A DNA stretch of 16,533 nucleotides from Clostridium sp. UBA1056. Its GTDB lineage: Bacteria > Bacillota > Clostridia > Clostridiales > Clostridiaceae. The notes below the pieces were generated by a model that was not told the DNA's origin, did not search any database, and saw nothing but the letters and a program-made list of their open reading frames with translations. The position numbers were made by a program, and so were the translations under genes. The stretch is taken from the NCBI GenBank assembly GCA_002316385.1, contig DCDL01000062.1, positions 1 through 16,533 on the forward strand. Reading direction: 5' to 3'. Shown piece after piece: positions 6,766-14,214 of this stretch. Numbering within the stretch: position 1 is the stretch's first letter; the number at the start of each line of letters is the position of its first letter.

Positions 6766-8355
6766 CTATCTAAGCTTAAAGGTTTTAGGTGCAACCTTAT
6801 AAACTACTATTAAAGCAATAATCATATAAATTACAGTAAAAATAATAACTCCTACACTAAATAAATATGAAGTAATATCAAGGTTTAAACACATATAACA
6901 ACCTATATACGTAAGTGAATTTATAATACTAAATAACGGACTTTTAACTTTTAACGCCGCAGTATAGGGCTGAATTACATAATATAATACCAAGTGATGT
7001 ATTGAAAAGAAGCATGATAAGCATATAATGCTTAAAAACATAGGTATCATTTCAAGCATCATAGAAAACCTACCTACAGATAATATAATACCAATTATGC
7101 CCATACAAATTGCTAATGCAGGTATAACATTAAAAATAATTATCCTCTTAAGTCTTGCTCTAAAATTAGCAATTATAACATTACCTTCCCTATAATATCC
7201 ATACCTTAGTAAACTTACATCACAATTATAGAACATTGCCTTACAAATCTTTTGACTAGTACATATAGAGTACATTATGAATATCCATAGTGGCGCTGTT
7301 TTATATAAAACCTTTATAACATCTTCTCTAACCTCTGGCTTCCATAATACAAAACCAATGATAGCTAAAGATATAATCATAATTGCTATAACTATATTTC
7401 TTGTAGCTCTAGATAGCAACTTTCTATGTCTCCTAAAAAATATAGCATTTAAATATTCATATCCTTTTTTACTCTCATATATATTAGAGTTTAACTCTTC
7501 ACTTTTCATCTTTTTTTCATCTATTTTTACATCTGCAAAGGTAGCTTCGGCCATTATATTTTGGCCATTAAAGGCCATAGCCTTAGTACATATAATTTTA
7601 TCAATCTCTTTAAACTTTTTATATTTAAATATATATTTAAGTGATATTCCTGATAAAATTATCAATAATGCTAGAACTCTATAATCATATAGCCAGTTAC
7701 CAATACTTATATTAATCTTCAAGAATGGAAGCAGATATGCTAATACCATACCTAAAACTATAATTATTACATTATACATAGCCTTAGAAGGAAGTAATAC
7801 TTTAAGCTTATCATATATAAATAAGTGTACTAATTCTCCTATAAATCTAATTGCAATGAATTCTATGGATAAAATCATTCCTTTTAAAGGTGAAAATACT
7901 ATAACCATTATGGGAATAAAATATATAAAATCTAGTATTCTCTTATATACTATTTGTCCAATAAAATATTTTCTAGAATCAACTCTCATTAACCTAATCA
8001 TATTAAAGGATTTTAATACATCAGAAAGTACAACAGTATCTTCAAGAGGTCCAAGTATAAAACTTAAGAAAAAGAATATCTGAACTGCAATATCCTTTGT
8101 GTTGCCAATATCTTTTGAAAAGTACATGGCTGGAATTAGCACCATCACCCCTATATAGATAGCTTTCCTAATAAATCCAAATAAAAAAGACAATATTTCA
8201 AATATGATTCCAAGAATCATTTTAATATTTGTTTTTCCATAAAGATTTTCCGGGATCTTCTTTCCTAATATAGGAATCTTCTTAACGAAGTATATAAATG
8301 TATTTGCTCTTTTGGCAAAAGCAAATTTATATGTACTAGTAAAAGTTCTAATCAT
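6766..8355 (-). CDS. ABC transporter permease, ~11-12 predicted membrane segments
   Basis: A 529-residue, strongly hydrophobic protein. By eye, about 11-12 membrane segments occur in two blocks: roughly residues 44-235 and 320-525. They are separated by a polar stretch (about 240-315) rich in Lys, Glu and Asp. It is larger than simple ABC-2 permeases, so one protein may supply the whole membrane domain or dimerise. Its ATG overlaps the last codons of the ATPase gene by 8 bp (AATGATTAG), so translation is coupled. I do not recognise a substrate. Export of a peptide or drug, or a membrane-stress role, is possible. The divergent SagB-like gene does not settle this. Confidence 0.72.
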   Translation of the reverse strand: MIRTFTSTYKFAFAKRANTFIYFVKKIPILGKKIPENLYGKTNIKMILGIIFEILSFLFGFIRKAIYIGVMVLIPAMYFSKDIGNTKDIAVQIFFFLSFILGPLEDTVVLSDVLKSFNMIRLMRVDSRKYFIGQIVYKRILDFIYFIPIMVIVFSPLKGMILSIEFIAIRFIGELVHLFIYDKLKVLLPSKAMYNVIIIVLGMVLAYLLPFLKINISIGNWLYDYRVLALLIILSGISLKYIFKYKKFKEIDKIICTKAMAFNGQNIMAEATFADVKIDEKKMKSEELNSNIYESKKGYEYLNAIFFRRHRKLLSRATRNIVIAIMIISLAIIGFVLWKPEVREDVIKVLYKTAPLWIFIMYSICTSQKICKAMFYNCDVSLLRYGYYREGNVIIANFRARLKRIIIFNVIPALAICMGIIGIILSVGRFSMMLEMIPMFLSIICLSCFFSIHHLVLYYVIQPYTAALKVKSPLFSIINSLTYIGCYMCLNLDITSYLFSVGVIIFTVIYMIIALIVVYKVAPKTFKLR

Positions 8356-9058
8356 TGCTTTCCTCCCTCAAGATTTCCATAATACGTTCTTCAAATTCTT
8401 CACTTTTTAATATATCATTTGGAACTTGCTCTAATATACCATTATTCAATACTACAATTTCATCACACAAATCCGTAGCAAGCTGTAATATATGAGTTGA
8501 AAATATAATTATATGGTCACTTTTTATTTTCTTTAATAAATTCTTAATCTCTAAGGCTACAATTACATCAAAAGAGCTTAGTGGTTCATCTAACAAAATT
8601 ACTGGTGGTCTTGTTATTAAAAAACATAACATTTGAATCTTATTTTTCATTCCATGAGAATAACCTTTTATTAATCTATGGCTATCTTCTTCAGATATTT
8701 TAATAATATCTAAATATTCTTCTATTGTTTTTAAATCTTTAATTTTATCCTTGTTTATATCAATATAAAACTTAATAAATTCATAGCCAGTTAAAAACTC
8801 TGGTAGCACTGGATCTGCAAAAACATATCCTATATTAGAATAATCTAACCTACTCTCGTCACTTGTACTATTCTGTAGAGTAACTTGTCCACCTTCATTT
8901 TCTATTTCTCCACTTATACAGTTAAACAAAGTAGTTTTACCTGCACCATTTCTTCCTAAAAGTCCATATATCTTTCCCTTTTCAAATGTAAAAGATGCAC
9001 CTTTTAAAACCTTCTTATTTTCAAAACTCTTCTGTATATCTTTTAATATTAATTCCAC
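8348..9058 (-). CDS. ABC transporter ATP-binding protein
   Basis: A 236-residue ATPase. Walker A is GLLGRNGAGKTT (32-43). Walker B is VILLDEPLSSFD (153-164). The H-loop is STHIL (187-191). The signature motif is degenerate: YSHGMKNK (133-140) replaces the usual LSGGQ form, and variants of this kind occur in ABC-2-type exporters. The Q-loop region near residues 78-86 lacks an obvious Gln (YVFADPVLPEF). The start is GTG at 9058, preceded by GGGGGAG with a 5-nt gap. It is the first gene of the pair and probably energises the overlapping permease. No regulator gene is attached, but a 16-bp palindrome lies about 150 bp upstream. Confidence 0.9.
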   Translation of the reverse strand: MELILKDIQKSFENKKVLKGASFTFEKGKIYGLLGRNGAGKTTLFNCISGEIENEGGQVTLQNSTSDESRLDYSNIGYVFADPVLPEFLTGYEFIKFYIDINKDKIKDLKTIEEYLDIIKISEEDSHRLIKGYSHGMKNKIQMLCFLITRPPVILLDEPLSSFDVIVALEIKNLLKKIKSDHIIIFSTHILQLATDLCDEIVVLNNGILEQVPNDILKSEEFEERIMEILREESND

Positions 9059-9208
9059 TTTTCTCCCCCTATTATCCTCTACTATATTTAATATAACTTG
9101 TTATCCTAGTTAAAAAGCACCAATAATATAACTATTCATGCACACATTTTAATATATTTAATGTGCTATTTAGAAAGATAAATACTTCCAGCTCCCTATG
9201 AAAGGTGT

Positions 9209-9224
9209 AACTATTTAAATAGTT
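9209..9224. promoter_or_regulatory. 16-bp perfect palindrome upstream of ABC genes
   Basis: AACTATTTAAATAGTT is a perfect 16-bp palindrome about 150 bp upstream of the ABC ATPase start. A related but imperfect AAATAGTTAAATATTT follows at 9241-9256, inside a larger AT-rich inverted repeat (arms near 9230-9243 and 9254-9267). The size and symmetry suit a repressor dimer site. No binding protein is encoded in the window, so this is inference. Confidence 0.4.
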
Positions 9225-9424
9225 CCCTTTATAAAATTTAAAATAGTTAAATATTTAAAATTTTATATATTCACTAGGAATCTTACAGCTTTCCTAACAT
9301 TTTTAAAAAATATATATTATATTAAATAATCTATATTATACCATAAACTTATTTAATAAATATCTAGTACCTTTAATGTAAATTTAATACTATAATTTAT
9401 GTATTTTAAGTATGAATTGTTATA

Positions 9425-9488
9425 TATTTCACATTTAAATAGATAATTTCCAAATTATCTATTCCAAAATATTACTTAATGTGAAATA
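9425..9488. repeat. 64-bp nested inverted repeat
   Basis: Outer arms TATTTCACATT (9425-9435) and AATGTGAAATA (9478-9488) pair over 11 bp. Inside them AATAGATAATTT (9438-9449) and AAATTATCTATT (9452-9463) pair over 12 bp around a 2-base turn. A 15-base unpaired segment (9464-9477 plus an edge base) remains on one side. Both stems are perfect. It may be a structured leader RNA, a double operator, or a very small mobile repeat with 11-bp ends. Confidence 0.6.
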
Positions 9489-9519
9489 ATATGATAAAGC
9501 TTACTTCTATATCATAATT

Positions 9520-9537
9520 TTATAAAAGCTTTTATAA
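9520..9537. repeat. 18-bp perfect palindrome upstream of SagB-like gene
   Basis: TTATAAAAGCTTTTATAA is perfectly self-complementary and lies 63 bp before the start codon at 9601. It is close enough to the likely promoter to serve as an operator. No -10/-35 pair with good spacing was found to place it relative to a transcription start. Confidence 0.45.
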
Positions 9538-9600
9538 TAACAAATAAATCTCAAAGAAGTTTATTTGTTGACACATTATTTGCTTAAGGAGTTGTATTAA

Positions 9601-10365
9601 ATGGAGAATTTAGAGAAATTTCGAAATTTTATGAAGTCTATTTTTTCAGCAGAAGATTATGATGATGATTATGAATTATCTGATCAAGAAAAGAAACTAC
9701 CTCAACCACCATTGGAAAAGCCTTATAATAAAAATGATAAAACTATAGACTTACCTGAAGTAACAGATAAAGTTCTCATTAAATCTAATATCTTAGATAT
9801 TATAAATCAAAGGGGAAGTCATAGAAAATTTACTGATGATGACTTAAGTTTAGATGAACTCTCATTTCTTCTTTGGACTACTCAAGGAGTAAAGAAAGTT
9901 ACAGCTAATAACTATGCAACCCTAAGAACAGTACCTTCAGGCGGTGCACGTCATCCCTTCGAGACATACTTAATAATAAATCACGTAGATGGTCTAAAAA
10001 AAGGGTTATATAGATATCTTCCTTTAACCCACAAGTTACTTCTTATATTAGAGGACCCTAACTTATCAACTCAAATTTCTCATATAGCCTGTGGACAAAC
10101 TTTTGTGGGTGACAGTGCAGTAACTTTTATATGGAGTTGTACACCATATAGAGGTGAATGGAGATATATAGATGCTGCCCATAAGGTAATGCTTCTTGAT
10201 GCAGGTCATGTGTGCCAAAATCTTTATCTTGCTTGTGAGTCCATAGGATGTGGTACCTGTGCTGTTGGAGCCTATGATCAAAAGCTTATTGATAAGTTTT
10301 TAGATCTAGATGGTAAAAATGAATTTGTAATATATATGGCTCCAGTAGGTAAATTATATAAATAA
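9601..10365 (+). CDS. SagB/ThcOx-type FMN-dependent oxidoreductase (nitroreductase superfamily)
   Basis: 254 residues. An acidic, poorly conserved N-terminus (1-55) precedes a nitroreductase fold. RGSHRKF (71-77) matches the family's FMN-phosphate-binding RxSxR-type start. SLDELSFLLWTTQGV (83-97) and VPSGGARHPFETYLI (111-125) are typical of SagB/ThcOx dehydrogenases, followed by GLYRYLP (135-141), DAGHVCQNLYLACESIGCGT (200-219) and the C-terminal VIYMAPVGK. In thiazole/oxazole peptide clusters such enzymes oxidise azolines to azoles, but many homologues stand alone with unknown substrates. No cyclodehydratase or precursor peptide gene is visible here, so the reaction remains open: two-electron flavin chemistry on a small molecule or peptide. 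AAGGAG (9586-9591) lies 9 nt before the ATG. A terminator follows, so the gene is monocistronic. Confidence 0.85.
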   Translation: MENLEKFRNFMKSIFSAEDYDDDYELSDQEKKLPQPPLEKPYNKNDKTIDLPEVTDKVLIKSNILDIINQRGSHRKFTDDDLSLDELSFLLWTTQGVKKVTANNYATLRTVPSGGARHPFETYLIINHVDGLKKGLYRYLPLTHKLLLILEDPNLSTQISHIACGQTFVGDSAVTFIWSCTPYRGEWRYIDAAHKVMLLDAGHVCQNLYLACESIGCGTCAVGAYDQKLIDKFLDLDGKNEFVIYMAPVGKLYK

Positions 10366-10405
10366 TCTATAATTGAAAATAGTAAACTAAATTTATCAGC
10401 ATTTG

Positions 10406-10443
10406 AAGGATGTCTTAAGTTTTAATTGAGATATCCTTTTTAT
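10406..10443 (+). terminator. Terminator of the SagB-like gene
   Basis: AAGGATGTCTTA (10406-10417) pairs with TGAGATATCCTT (10427-10438) over 12 bp with two G-U pairs and a 9-nt loop. A T-rich tail follows (TTTTTATT from 10437). It lies 40 bp after the stop codon. Confidence 0.8.
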
Positions 10444-10598
10444 TGATCAATTGTAATTAGTAATCACCATTACCATTTATAGTATACCAGTAATCCTTTC
10501 TTTCTACATATAAAGAACATCACATTTTAGTAAATTAAACCAAATTTATATATTTTTTTGATTTATTCATAGATATTTAAATAAAACTTAACTTATAT

Positions 10599-10627
10599 TT
10601 GACATAAAATTATTATAATGATAACAT
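10599..10627 (+). promoter_or_regulatory. Candidate promoter of the pyrophosphatase gene
   Basis: A perfect -35 TTGACA (10599-10604) is followed after 17 bp by TAACAT (10622-10627), a moderate -10. A perfect TATAAT at 10614-10619 is only 9 bp from the -35, so it cannot pair with it. The tandem palindromes begin 3 bp downstream, overlapping the expected transcription start. Confidence 0.45.
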
Positions 10628-10629
10628 TT

Positions 10630-10653
10630 ATTAGTACTAATATTAGTACTAAT
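10630..10653. repeat. Tandem 12-bp palindromes (operator candidate)
   Basis: ATTAGTACTAAT occurs twice back to back (10630-10641 and 10642-10653). Each copy is a perfect palindrome, so the 24 bp are also symmetric as a whole. The position, right at the likely transcription start of the pyrophosphatase gene, suits a repressor site. It could instead be the 5' end of the leader RNA. No cognate regulator is identifiable. Confidence 0.5.
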
Positions 10654-10685
10654 AAGCTTTTTAAGACGTATTAAAAAACTTATTA
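10650..10685 (+). promoter_or_regulatory. Long hairpin in the pyrophosphatase leader
   Basis: TAATAAGCTTTTTAA (10650-10664) pairs with TTAAAAAACTTATTA (10671-10685) across 15 positions with a single C-A mismatch. The loop is GACGTA. No U-tract follows, so it is not a terminator. It may stabilise the 5' end of the mRNA or form part of a regulatory leader. I do not recognise a known riboswitch class. Confidence 0.45.
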
Positions 10686-10889
10686 TTCGTAGCTCTTGTA
10701 TCACAAATTAAAACTTATCATATTAGATTCATTTTAATTTTATATTTTCATAAAAGCTACTAACTTTATTAATCTGTGTATTTTTCACAAAATTTTTGCT
10801 AAAAATAACTCAATTGAAGTTTTAATTAATTTTAGATATTACTTCAGTTGCTTTGTTAATTTAATAAAACAGTTTAGGGGGATTTTATT

Positions 10890-12872
10890 ATGAACAGTCT
10901 TATCTATGTTTGTATAGCTGCTGGATTGCTTGCTTTAATCTCTGCCTTTTTACTACTATTAAAAATTAATAAAAGTAGTGAAGGTACAGATAAAATGAAA
11001 GAAATCGCTTCAGCTATCAGTGAAGGTGCTACTGCTTTCTTAAAGGCAGAGTACAAAGTATTAATCATTTTCTGTGCTATTATTTTCGTATTAATAGGTG
11101 TAGGAATAGGCAGCTGGGTTACAGCAGTTTGCTTCTTAGTTGGAGCGTTATTCTCAACTCTAGCAGGTTATGTTGGTATGCATACAGCAACTAAAGCTAA
11201 CGTAAGAACTGCTGAAGGTGCTAGAACATCTGGTATGAGTAAAGCACTATCAATTGCATTCTCTGGTGGAGCTGTTATGGGACTATGTGTTGTAGGTCTT
11301 GGCCTTCTAGGAGTAAGTGTAGTTTACTTTTTTACAAGTAATGTAGAAGTACTTACTGGATTTAGTTTAGGAGCTTCTACTCTAGCTCTTTTTGGACGTG
11401 TTGGTGGTGGAATATACACTAAAGCTGCTGACGTTGGAGCTGACCTTGTTGGTAAGGTAGAGGCTGGTATACCTGAAGATGATCCTCGTAACCCAGCAGT
11501 AATTGCTGATAACGTTGGTGATAACGTTGGTGACGTTGCTGGTATGGGTGCAGACTTATTTGAATCATATGTTGGTTCTATCATATCTGCTATTACACTA
11601 GGCGTAGTTGCTTTCGGATTAGAGGGAGCTATTTTCCCACTTGTAATATCTGCAGCAGGAATTTTCTGTTCTATAATAGGAATTGTGCTTGTAAATAATA
11701 GTAAAAGTCAAAATCCACACAAAGCTTTAAATAGTGGAACTTACTTAGCTAGTATATTAGTTGTTATAGCTTCTGCAGTACTTAGTAAAAGATTCTTCGG
11801 AGATTTCTTACCATTCTTCGCCATAATTTCAGGAATTATAGTTGGTTTATTAATTGGTAAATTAACAGAAGTATACACTTCAAGTGATTTTAGATCAGTA
11901 AAGAAGATTGCTGATCAATCTGAAACTGGTTCTGCAACTACAATTATATCTGGGCTTGCTGTTGGAATGGAATCTACAGCTCTACCTATAGTATTAATTG
12001 CTATTGCTATATTAGTTGCTTATTATTTCTCTGGACTATACGGTATTGCTCTTGCAGCCGTTGGAATGTTATCAACTACAGGTATTACAGTTGCAGTTGA
12101 TGCTTATGGTCCGATTGCTGATAACGCTGGTGGTATTGCAGAAATGTCTGGACTTGATTCATCAGTTCGTAAGATTACTGATAAATTAGACTCTGTGGGT
12201 AACACTACTGCTGCTATGGGTAAAGGATTTGCTATTGGTTCTGCAGCACTTACTGCATTAGCATTATTTGCTTCTTACTCTCAAGCTGTTGGTTTAACTA
12301 CTATTGATTGTTTAAATCCTAAAGTAATTGTTGGATTATTAATTGGAGGTATGCTTCCATTCTTATTCTCAGCATTTACAATGGAATCAGTTGGTAAAAC
12401 AGCTAACAAAATGATTGTTGAAGTTCGTAATCAATTTAAAACCATTCCTGGTATTTTAGAAGGTACAGGAAAACCTGACTATAAAAGATGTGTTGAAATT
12501 TCAACAGCTGCAGCATTAAAAGAAATGCTTATTCCTGGAATAATGGCTGTAGCTGCGCCATTAGTAATTGGTATCTTACTTGGTACTGAAGCTTTAGGTG
12601 GACTTTTAGTAGGATCTCTTGTTTCAGGAGTTATGCTTGCTATTTTCATGTCTAACTCTGGTGGTGCATGGGATAATGCTAAAAAATATATTGAGGAAGG
12701 TACTCACGGTGGTAAAGGTAGCGATGCTCATAAAGCTGCTGTTGTTGGAGATACTGTTGGAGATCCATTCAAAGATACATCTGGTCCATCAATCAATATA
12801 TTAATAAAGCTAATGACAATTGTTTCTTTAGTTTTCGCTTCATTATTTGTTTCAATAGGTGGACTTCTATAG
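10890..12872 (+). CDS. hppA: Membrane-bound ion-pumping pyrophosphatase, K+-dependent type
   Basis: A 660-residue integral membrane protein with about 16 membrane segments that hydrolyses PPi to pump Na+ and/or H+ across the cell membrane. Signatures include DVGADLVGKVE (181-191), EDDPRNPAVIADNVGDNVGD (196-215), ADLFESYVGS (221-230), DAYGPIADNAGGIAEM (404-419), GGAWDNAKKYIE (591-602) and GDTVGDPFKDTSGPS (620-634). These hold the Asp, Lys and Asn residues that bind Mg-PPi. Ala441 in GNTTAAMGKG marks the K+-dependent subfamily; the K+-independent type has Lys there. Glu225 in FESY is the gate-region glutamate. Clostridial K+-dependent members usually pump Na+, so Na+ is likely but not proven by sequence. 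AGGGGG lies 8 nt before the ATG. It is monocistronic, followed by a strong terminator. In an anaerobe it recovers energy from biosynthetic PPi. Confidence 0.97.
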   Translation: MNSLIYVCIAAGLLALISAFLLLLKINKSSEGTDKMKEIASAISEGATAFLKAEYKVLIIFCAIIFVLIGVGIGSWVTAVCFLVGALFSTLAGYVGMHTATKANVRTAEGARTSGMSKALSIAFSGGAVMGLCVVGLGLLGVSVVYFFTSNVEVLTGFSLGASTLALFGRVGGGIYTKAADVGADLVGKVEAGIPEDDPRNPAVIADNVGDNVGDVAGMGADLFESYVGSIISAITLGVVAFGLEGAIFPLVISAAGIFCSIIGIVLVNNSKSQNPHKALNSGTYLASILVVIASAVLSKRFFGDFLPFFAIISGIIVGLLIGKLTEVYTSSDFRSVKKIADQSETGSATTIISGLAVGMESTALPIVLIAIAILVAYYFSGLYGIALAAVGMLSTTGITVAVDAYGPIADNAGGIAEMSGLDSSVRKITDKLDSVGNTTAAMGKGFAIGSAALTALALFASYSQAVGLTTIDCLNPKVIVGLLIGGMLPFLFSAFTMESVGKTANKMIVEVRNQFKTIPGILEGTGKPDYKRCVEISTAAALKEMLIPGIMAVAAPLVIGILLGTEALGGLLVGSLVSGVMLAIFMSNSGGAWDNAKKYIEEGTHGGKGSDAHKAAVVGDTVGDPFKDTSGPSINILIKLMTIVSLVFASLFVSIGGLL

Positions 12873-12898
12873 AAGCTTAGTTATAAAATAAAGTATTA

Positions 12899-12938
12899 AA
12901 CCTCTTAATTTAGAGTTATAACTCTAAATTAAGAGGTT
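12899..12938. terminator. Bidirectional terminator, 40-bp perfect palindrome
   Basis: A 19-20-bp arm beginning AACCTCTTAATTTAGAG (12899 on) is perfectly mirrored up to 12938. The plus-strand tail is TCTTATT, and the minus-strand tail starts TAATACTTTATTTT. It lies 26 bp after the pyrophosphatase stop and 70 bp beyond the stop of the convergent TtcA-like gene, so it probably serves both. Confidence 0.88.
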
Positions 12939-13007
12939 TCTTATTATAATATTTAATTAAAATCTACTATTATATTTTTGGGTTAACTTAACTAAACTAT
13001 TAAGCTT

Positions 13008-13883
13008 TTAATCTAAAAGCTCTCCATCGTACTCTTCTAAGAAAGAATGTTTTTGCCCATCTTTCTGCCATCCTAAAATAGCATCCATATTTACATTTTC
13101 AGCAGCCTTAAATATAGATTTATCTACATCCTTAAAGGTCTTTTTCATCTCTTTAATCATATCTTTTATTTCATGTCTCTTATTACCAATCTTCTTTGCA
13201 GCTACCATACATGCACAGTTAAGAGGCCATATGCCACTACTTTGTATAAAGTTTTCTATATAGCTTTCCTCAACATAATAAAGAGGACGTATAAGCTCTA
13301 ATCCTTTAAAGTTAGTTGCCTTAAGCTTTGGAAGCATAGTCTTGAACGTTCCTCCATAAAGCACATTTAACATAGTAGTTTCAATAACATCATTAAAATG
13401 ATGGCCTAGAGCAAGCTTATTACAGCCAAGTCTTTCAGCTTCAGAGTATAGGGCACCTCTTCTCATTCTAGCACACATATAACACGGATAATCCTTAGCT
13501 ATCTCATCTATAATATCAAATATTTTAGAATCAAATGTATGTATTGGTATATTTAAATAATTACAGTTGTCTAGTAAAAGCTCCTTAATCTGTGGATGAT
13601 ATCCTGGATCCATGGCAATAAACTCTAATTCAAAATTTACTTGCCCATGACGCTTTAACTCTTGAAACAACTTAGCCATTATTATACTATCCTTACCTCC
13701 AGATATCCCAACAGCTATCCTATCTCCTTCTTCTACTAAGTTATATTCTCTAACAGCCTTTATAAACTTAGACCATACTGATTTTCTATATTTTTTTATT
13801 AAACTTCTCTCTATTTCTTCTAAAGGCTTTCTCTCATTAAAAGGAACCAGTATTTCACAACCTTCTCCTGCTATACCACTCAT
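13008..13883 (-). CDS. TtcA-family PP-loop ATP-binding protein (tRNA sulfuration-like)
   Basis: A protein of the TtcA/TilS PP-loop group, 291 residues from the chosen start. Numbered from that start: PP-loop SGGKDS (61-66), which adenylates the tRNA base; CYMC (134-137) before ARMRRG; GHHFNDVIETTMLN (160-173); and a third cysteine site NCAC (222-225). Three cysteines in this arrangement hold the [4Fe-4S] cluster in TtcA, which makes 2-thiocytidine at tRNA position 32. Clostridial homologues are only family-level matches, so the exact target nucleotide is not certain. The ATG at 13883 is preferred over the in-frame GTG at 13892. GAGG lies 8 nt before the ATG but touches the GTG. Its sulfur donor would be a cysteine desulfurase such as the one at 5513-6652, but nothing here links them directly. 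It is monocistronic. Confidence 0.85.
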   Translation of the reverse strand: MSGIAGEGCEILVPFNERKPLEEIERSLIKKYRKSVWSKFIKAVREYNLVEEGDRIAVGISGGKDSIIMAKLFQELKRHGQVNFELEFIAMDPGYHPQIKELLLDNCNYLNIPIHTFDSKIFDIIDEIAKDYPCYMCARMRRGALYSEAERLGCNKLALGHHFNDVIETTMLNVLYGGTFKTMLPKLKATNFKGLELIRPLYYVEESYIENFIQSSGIWPLNCACMVAAKKIGNKRHEIKDMIKEMKKTFKDVDKSIFKAAENVNMDAILGWQKDGQKHSFLEEYDGELLD

Positions 13884-13973
13884 TTCTCTCACCTCGTAAA
13901 TTTATAATATCTATATTTTTATATTTCCAATCATATAAAGCTTATAGAATTATATCTACAAACTTACCTTGAT

Positions 13974-14002
13974 ATTATAACACCTTTATATATTTTTGTC
14001 TT
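13974..14002 (-). promoter_or_regulatory. Promoter of the TtcA-like gene
   Basis: On the minus strand AAGACA (14002-13997), a 17-bp spacer and a perfect TATAAT (13979-13974). The -10 is preceded by TGT, making it an extended -10 box. It lies about 90 bp before the start codon, and its -35 is 3 bp from the repeat copy at 14006. Confidence 0.6.
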
Positions 14003-14005
14003 GTT

Positions 14006-14042
14006 AGGCATCTGAAAATGAATAATAAGTCAAAGATGCCTT
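14006..14042 (+). repeat. Dispersed ~33-bp repeat, copy 2
   Basis: The complete copy of the repeat also found inverted at 65-98. Its ends AGGCATCT (14006-14013) and AGATGCCT (14034-14041) are inverted repeats, so it can fold into an 8-bp stem with an AT-rich loop. It is intergenic, between two divergent genes. Confidence 0.6.
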
Positions 14043-14107
14043 ACTGCAATTAAGTTAAATTTCCATTGCTACACTAAAGTAAAATAGATATGATTTACTT
14101 TTTTTAG

Positions 14108-14203
14108 ATAAAAGAAATTCTTTTATTTATGTATGAACAAAAATTAGAAATTCGTATATATATATAGTATAAGGTTTCACTAACTATATTTTAAAAAGTG
14201 GGG
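14108..14203 (+). promoter_or_regulatory. Conserved upstream region of exosporium-like gene 1
   Basis: About 110 bp before the start codon are nearly identical to 15198-15292 upstream of the second gene copy. Shared parts are a short hairpin (ATAAAAGA 14108-14115 with TCTTTTAT 14119-14126), TATGAACAAAAA, TTCGTATAT, AGTATAAGGTTTCA and AAAAAGTGGGGT. A sporulation sigma factor is expected from the likely product, but I could not match a consensus with correct spacing. The exact promoter is left open. Confidence 0.45.
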
Positions 14204-14214
14204 TAAATGTTAAT

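Larger units (their letters stand above)
9059..9600. other. 542-bp divergent intergenic region rich in palindromes
   Basis: No coding region was seen. The region lies between the divergent ABC pair and the SagB-like gene and contains at least five inverted repeats. The best are listed separately (9209-9224, 9425-9488, 9520-9537). The others are CACATT/AATGTG (9143-9165) and CAAATAAA/TTTATTTG (9541-9567). A TTGACA at 9568-9573 has no usable -10 before the start codon, so I do not call it a promoter. Confidence 0.6.
10366..10889. other. 524-bp intergenic region before the pyrophosphatase gene
   Basis: No gene was seen. It contains the terminator of the SagB-like gene (10406-10443), a promoter candidate (10599-10627), tandem 12-bp palindromes (10630-10653), a long hairpin (10650-10685) and a second hairpin nearer the start codon. 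The second pairs CAATTGAAGT (10811-10820) with ACTTCAGTTG (10841-10850), with one G-U pair. If transcription starts near 10634 the leader is about 255 nt, long for a housekeeping gene. Confidence 0.55.
13884..14214. other. 331-bp divergent intergenic region
   Basis: No gene was seen. It contains the promoter of the TtcA-like gene (13974-14002, -), the second copy of the dispersed repeat (14006-14042), and the upstream region of the first exosporium-like gene. That last part resembles 15155-15303 from about 14080 onward. Confidence 0.6.

Noticed and set aside
9568..9600. TTGACA immediately upstream of the SagB-like gene as a promoter
   Set aside because: A -10 at correct spacing would overlap the Shine-Dalgarno and start codon, leaving no leader.
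9059..10365. Thiazole/oxazole-modified peptide cluster (ABC pair plus SagB-like enzyme)
   Set aside because: No YcaO cyclodehydratase, SagC-like protein or precursor peptide is visible, and the ABC genes are divergent from the oxidoreductase.
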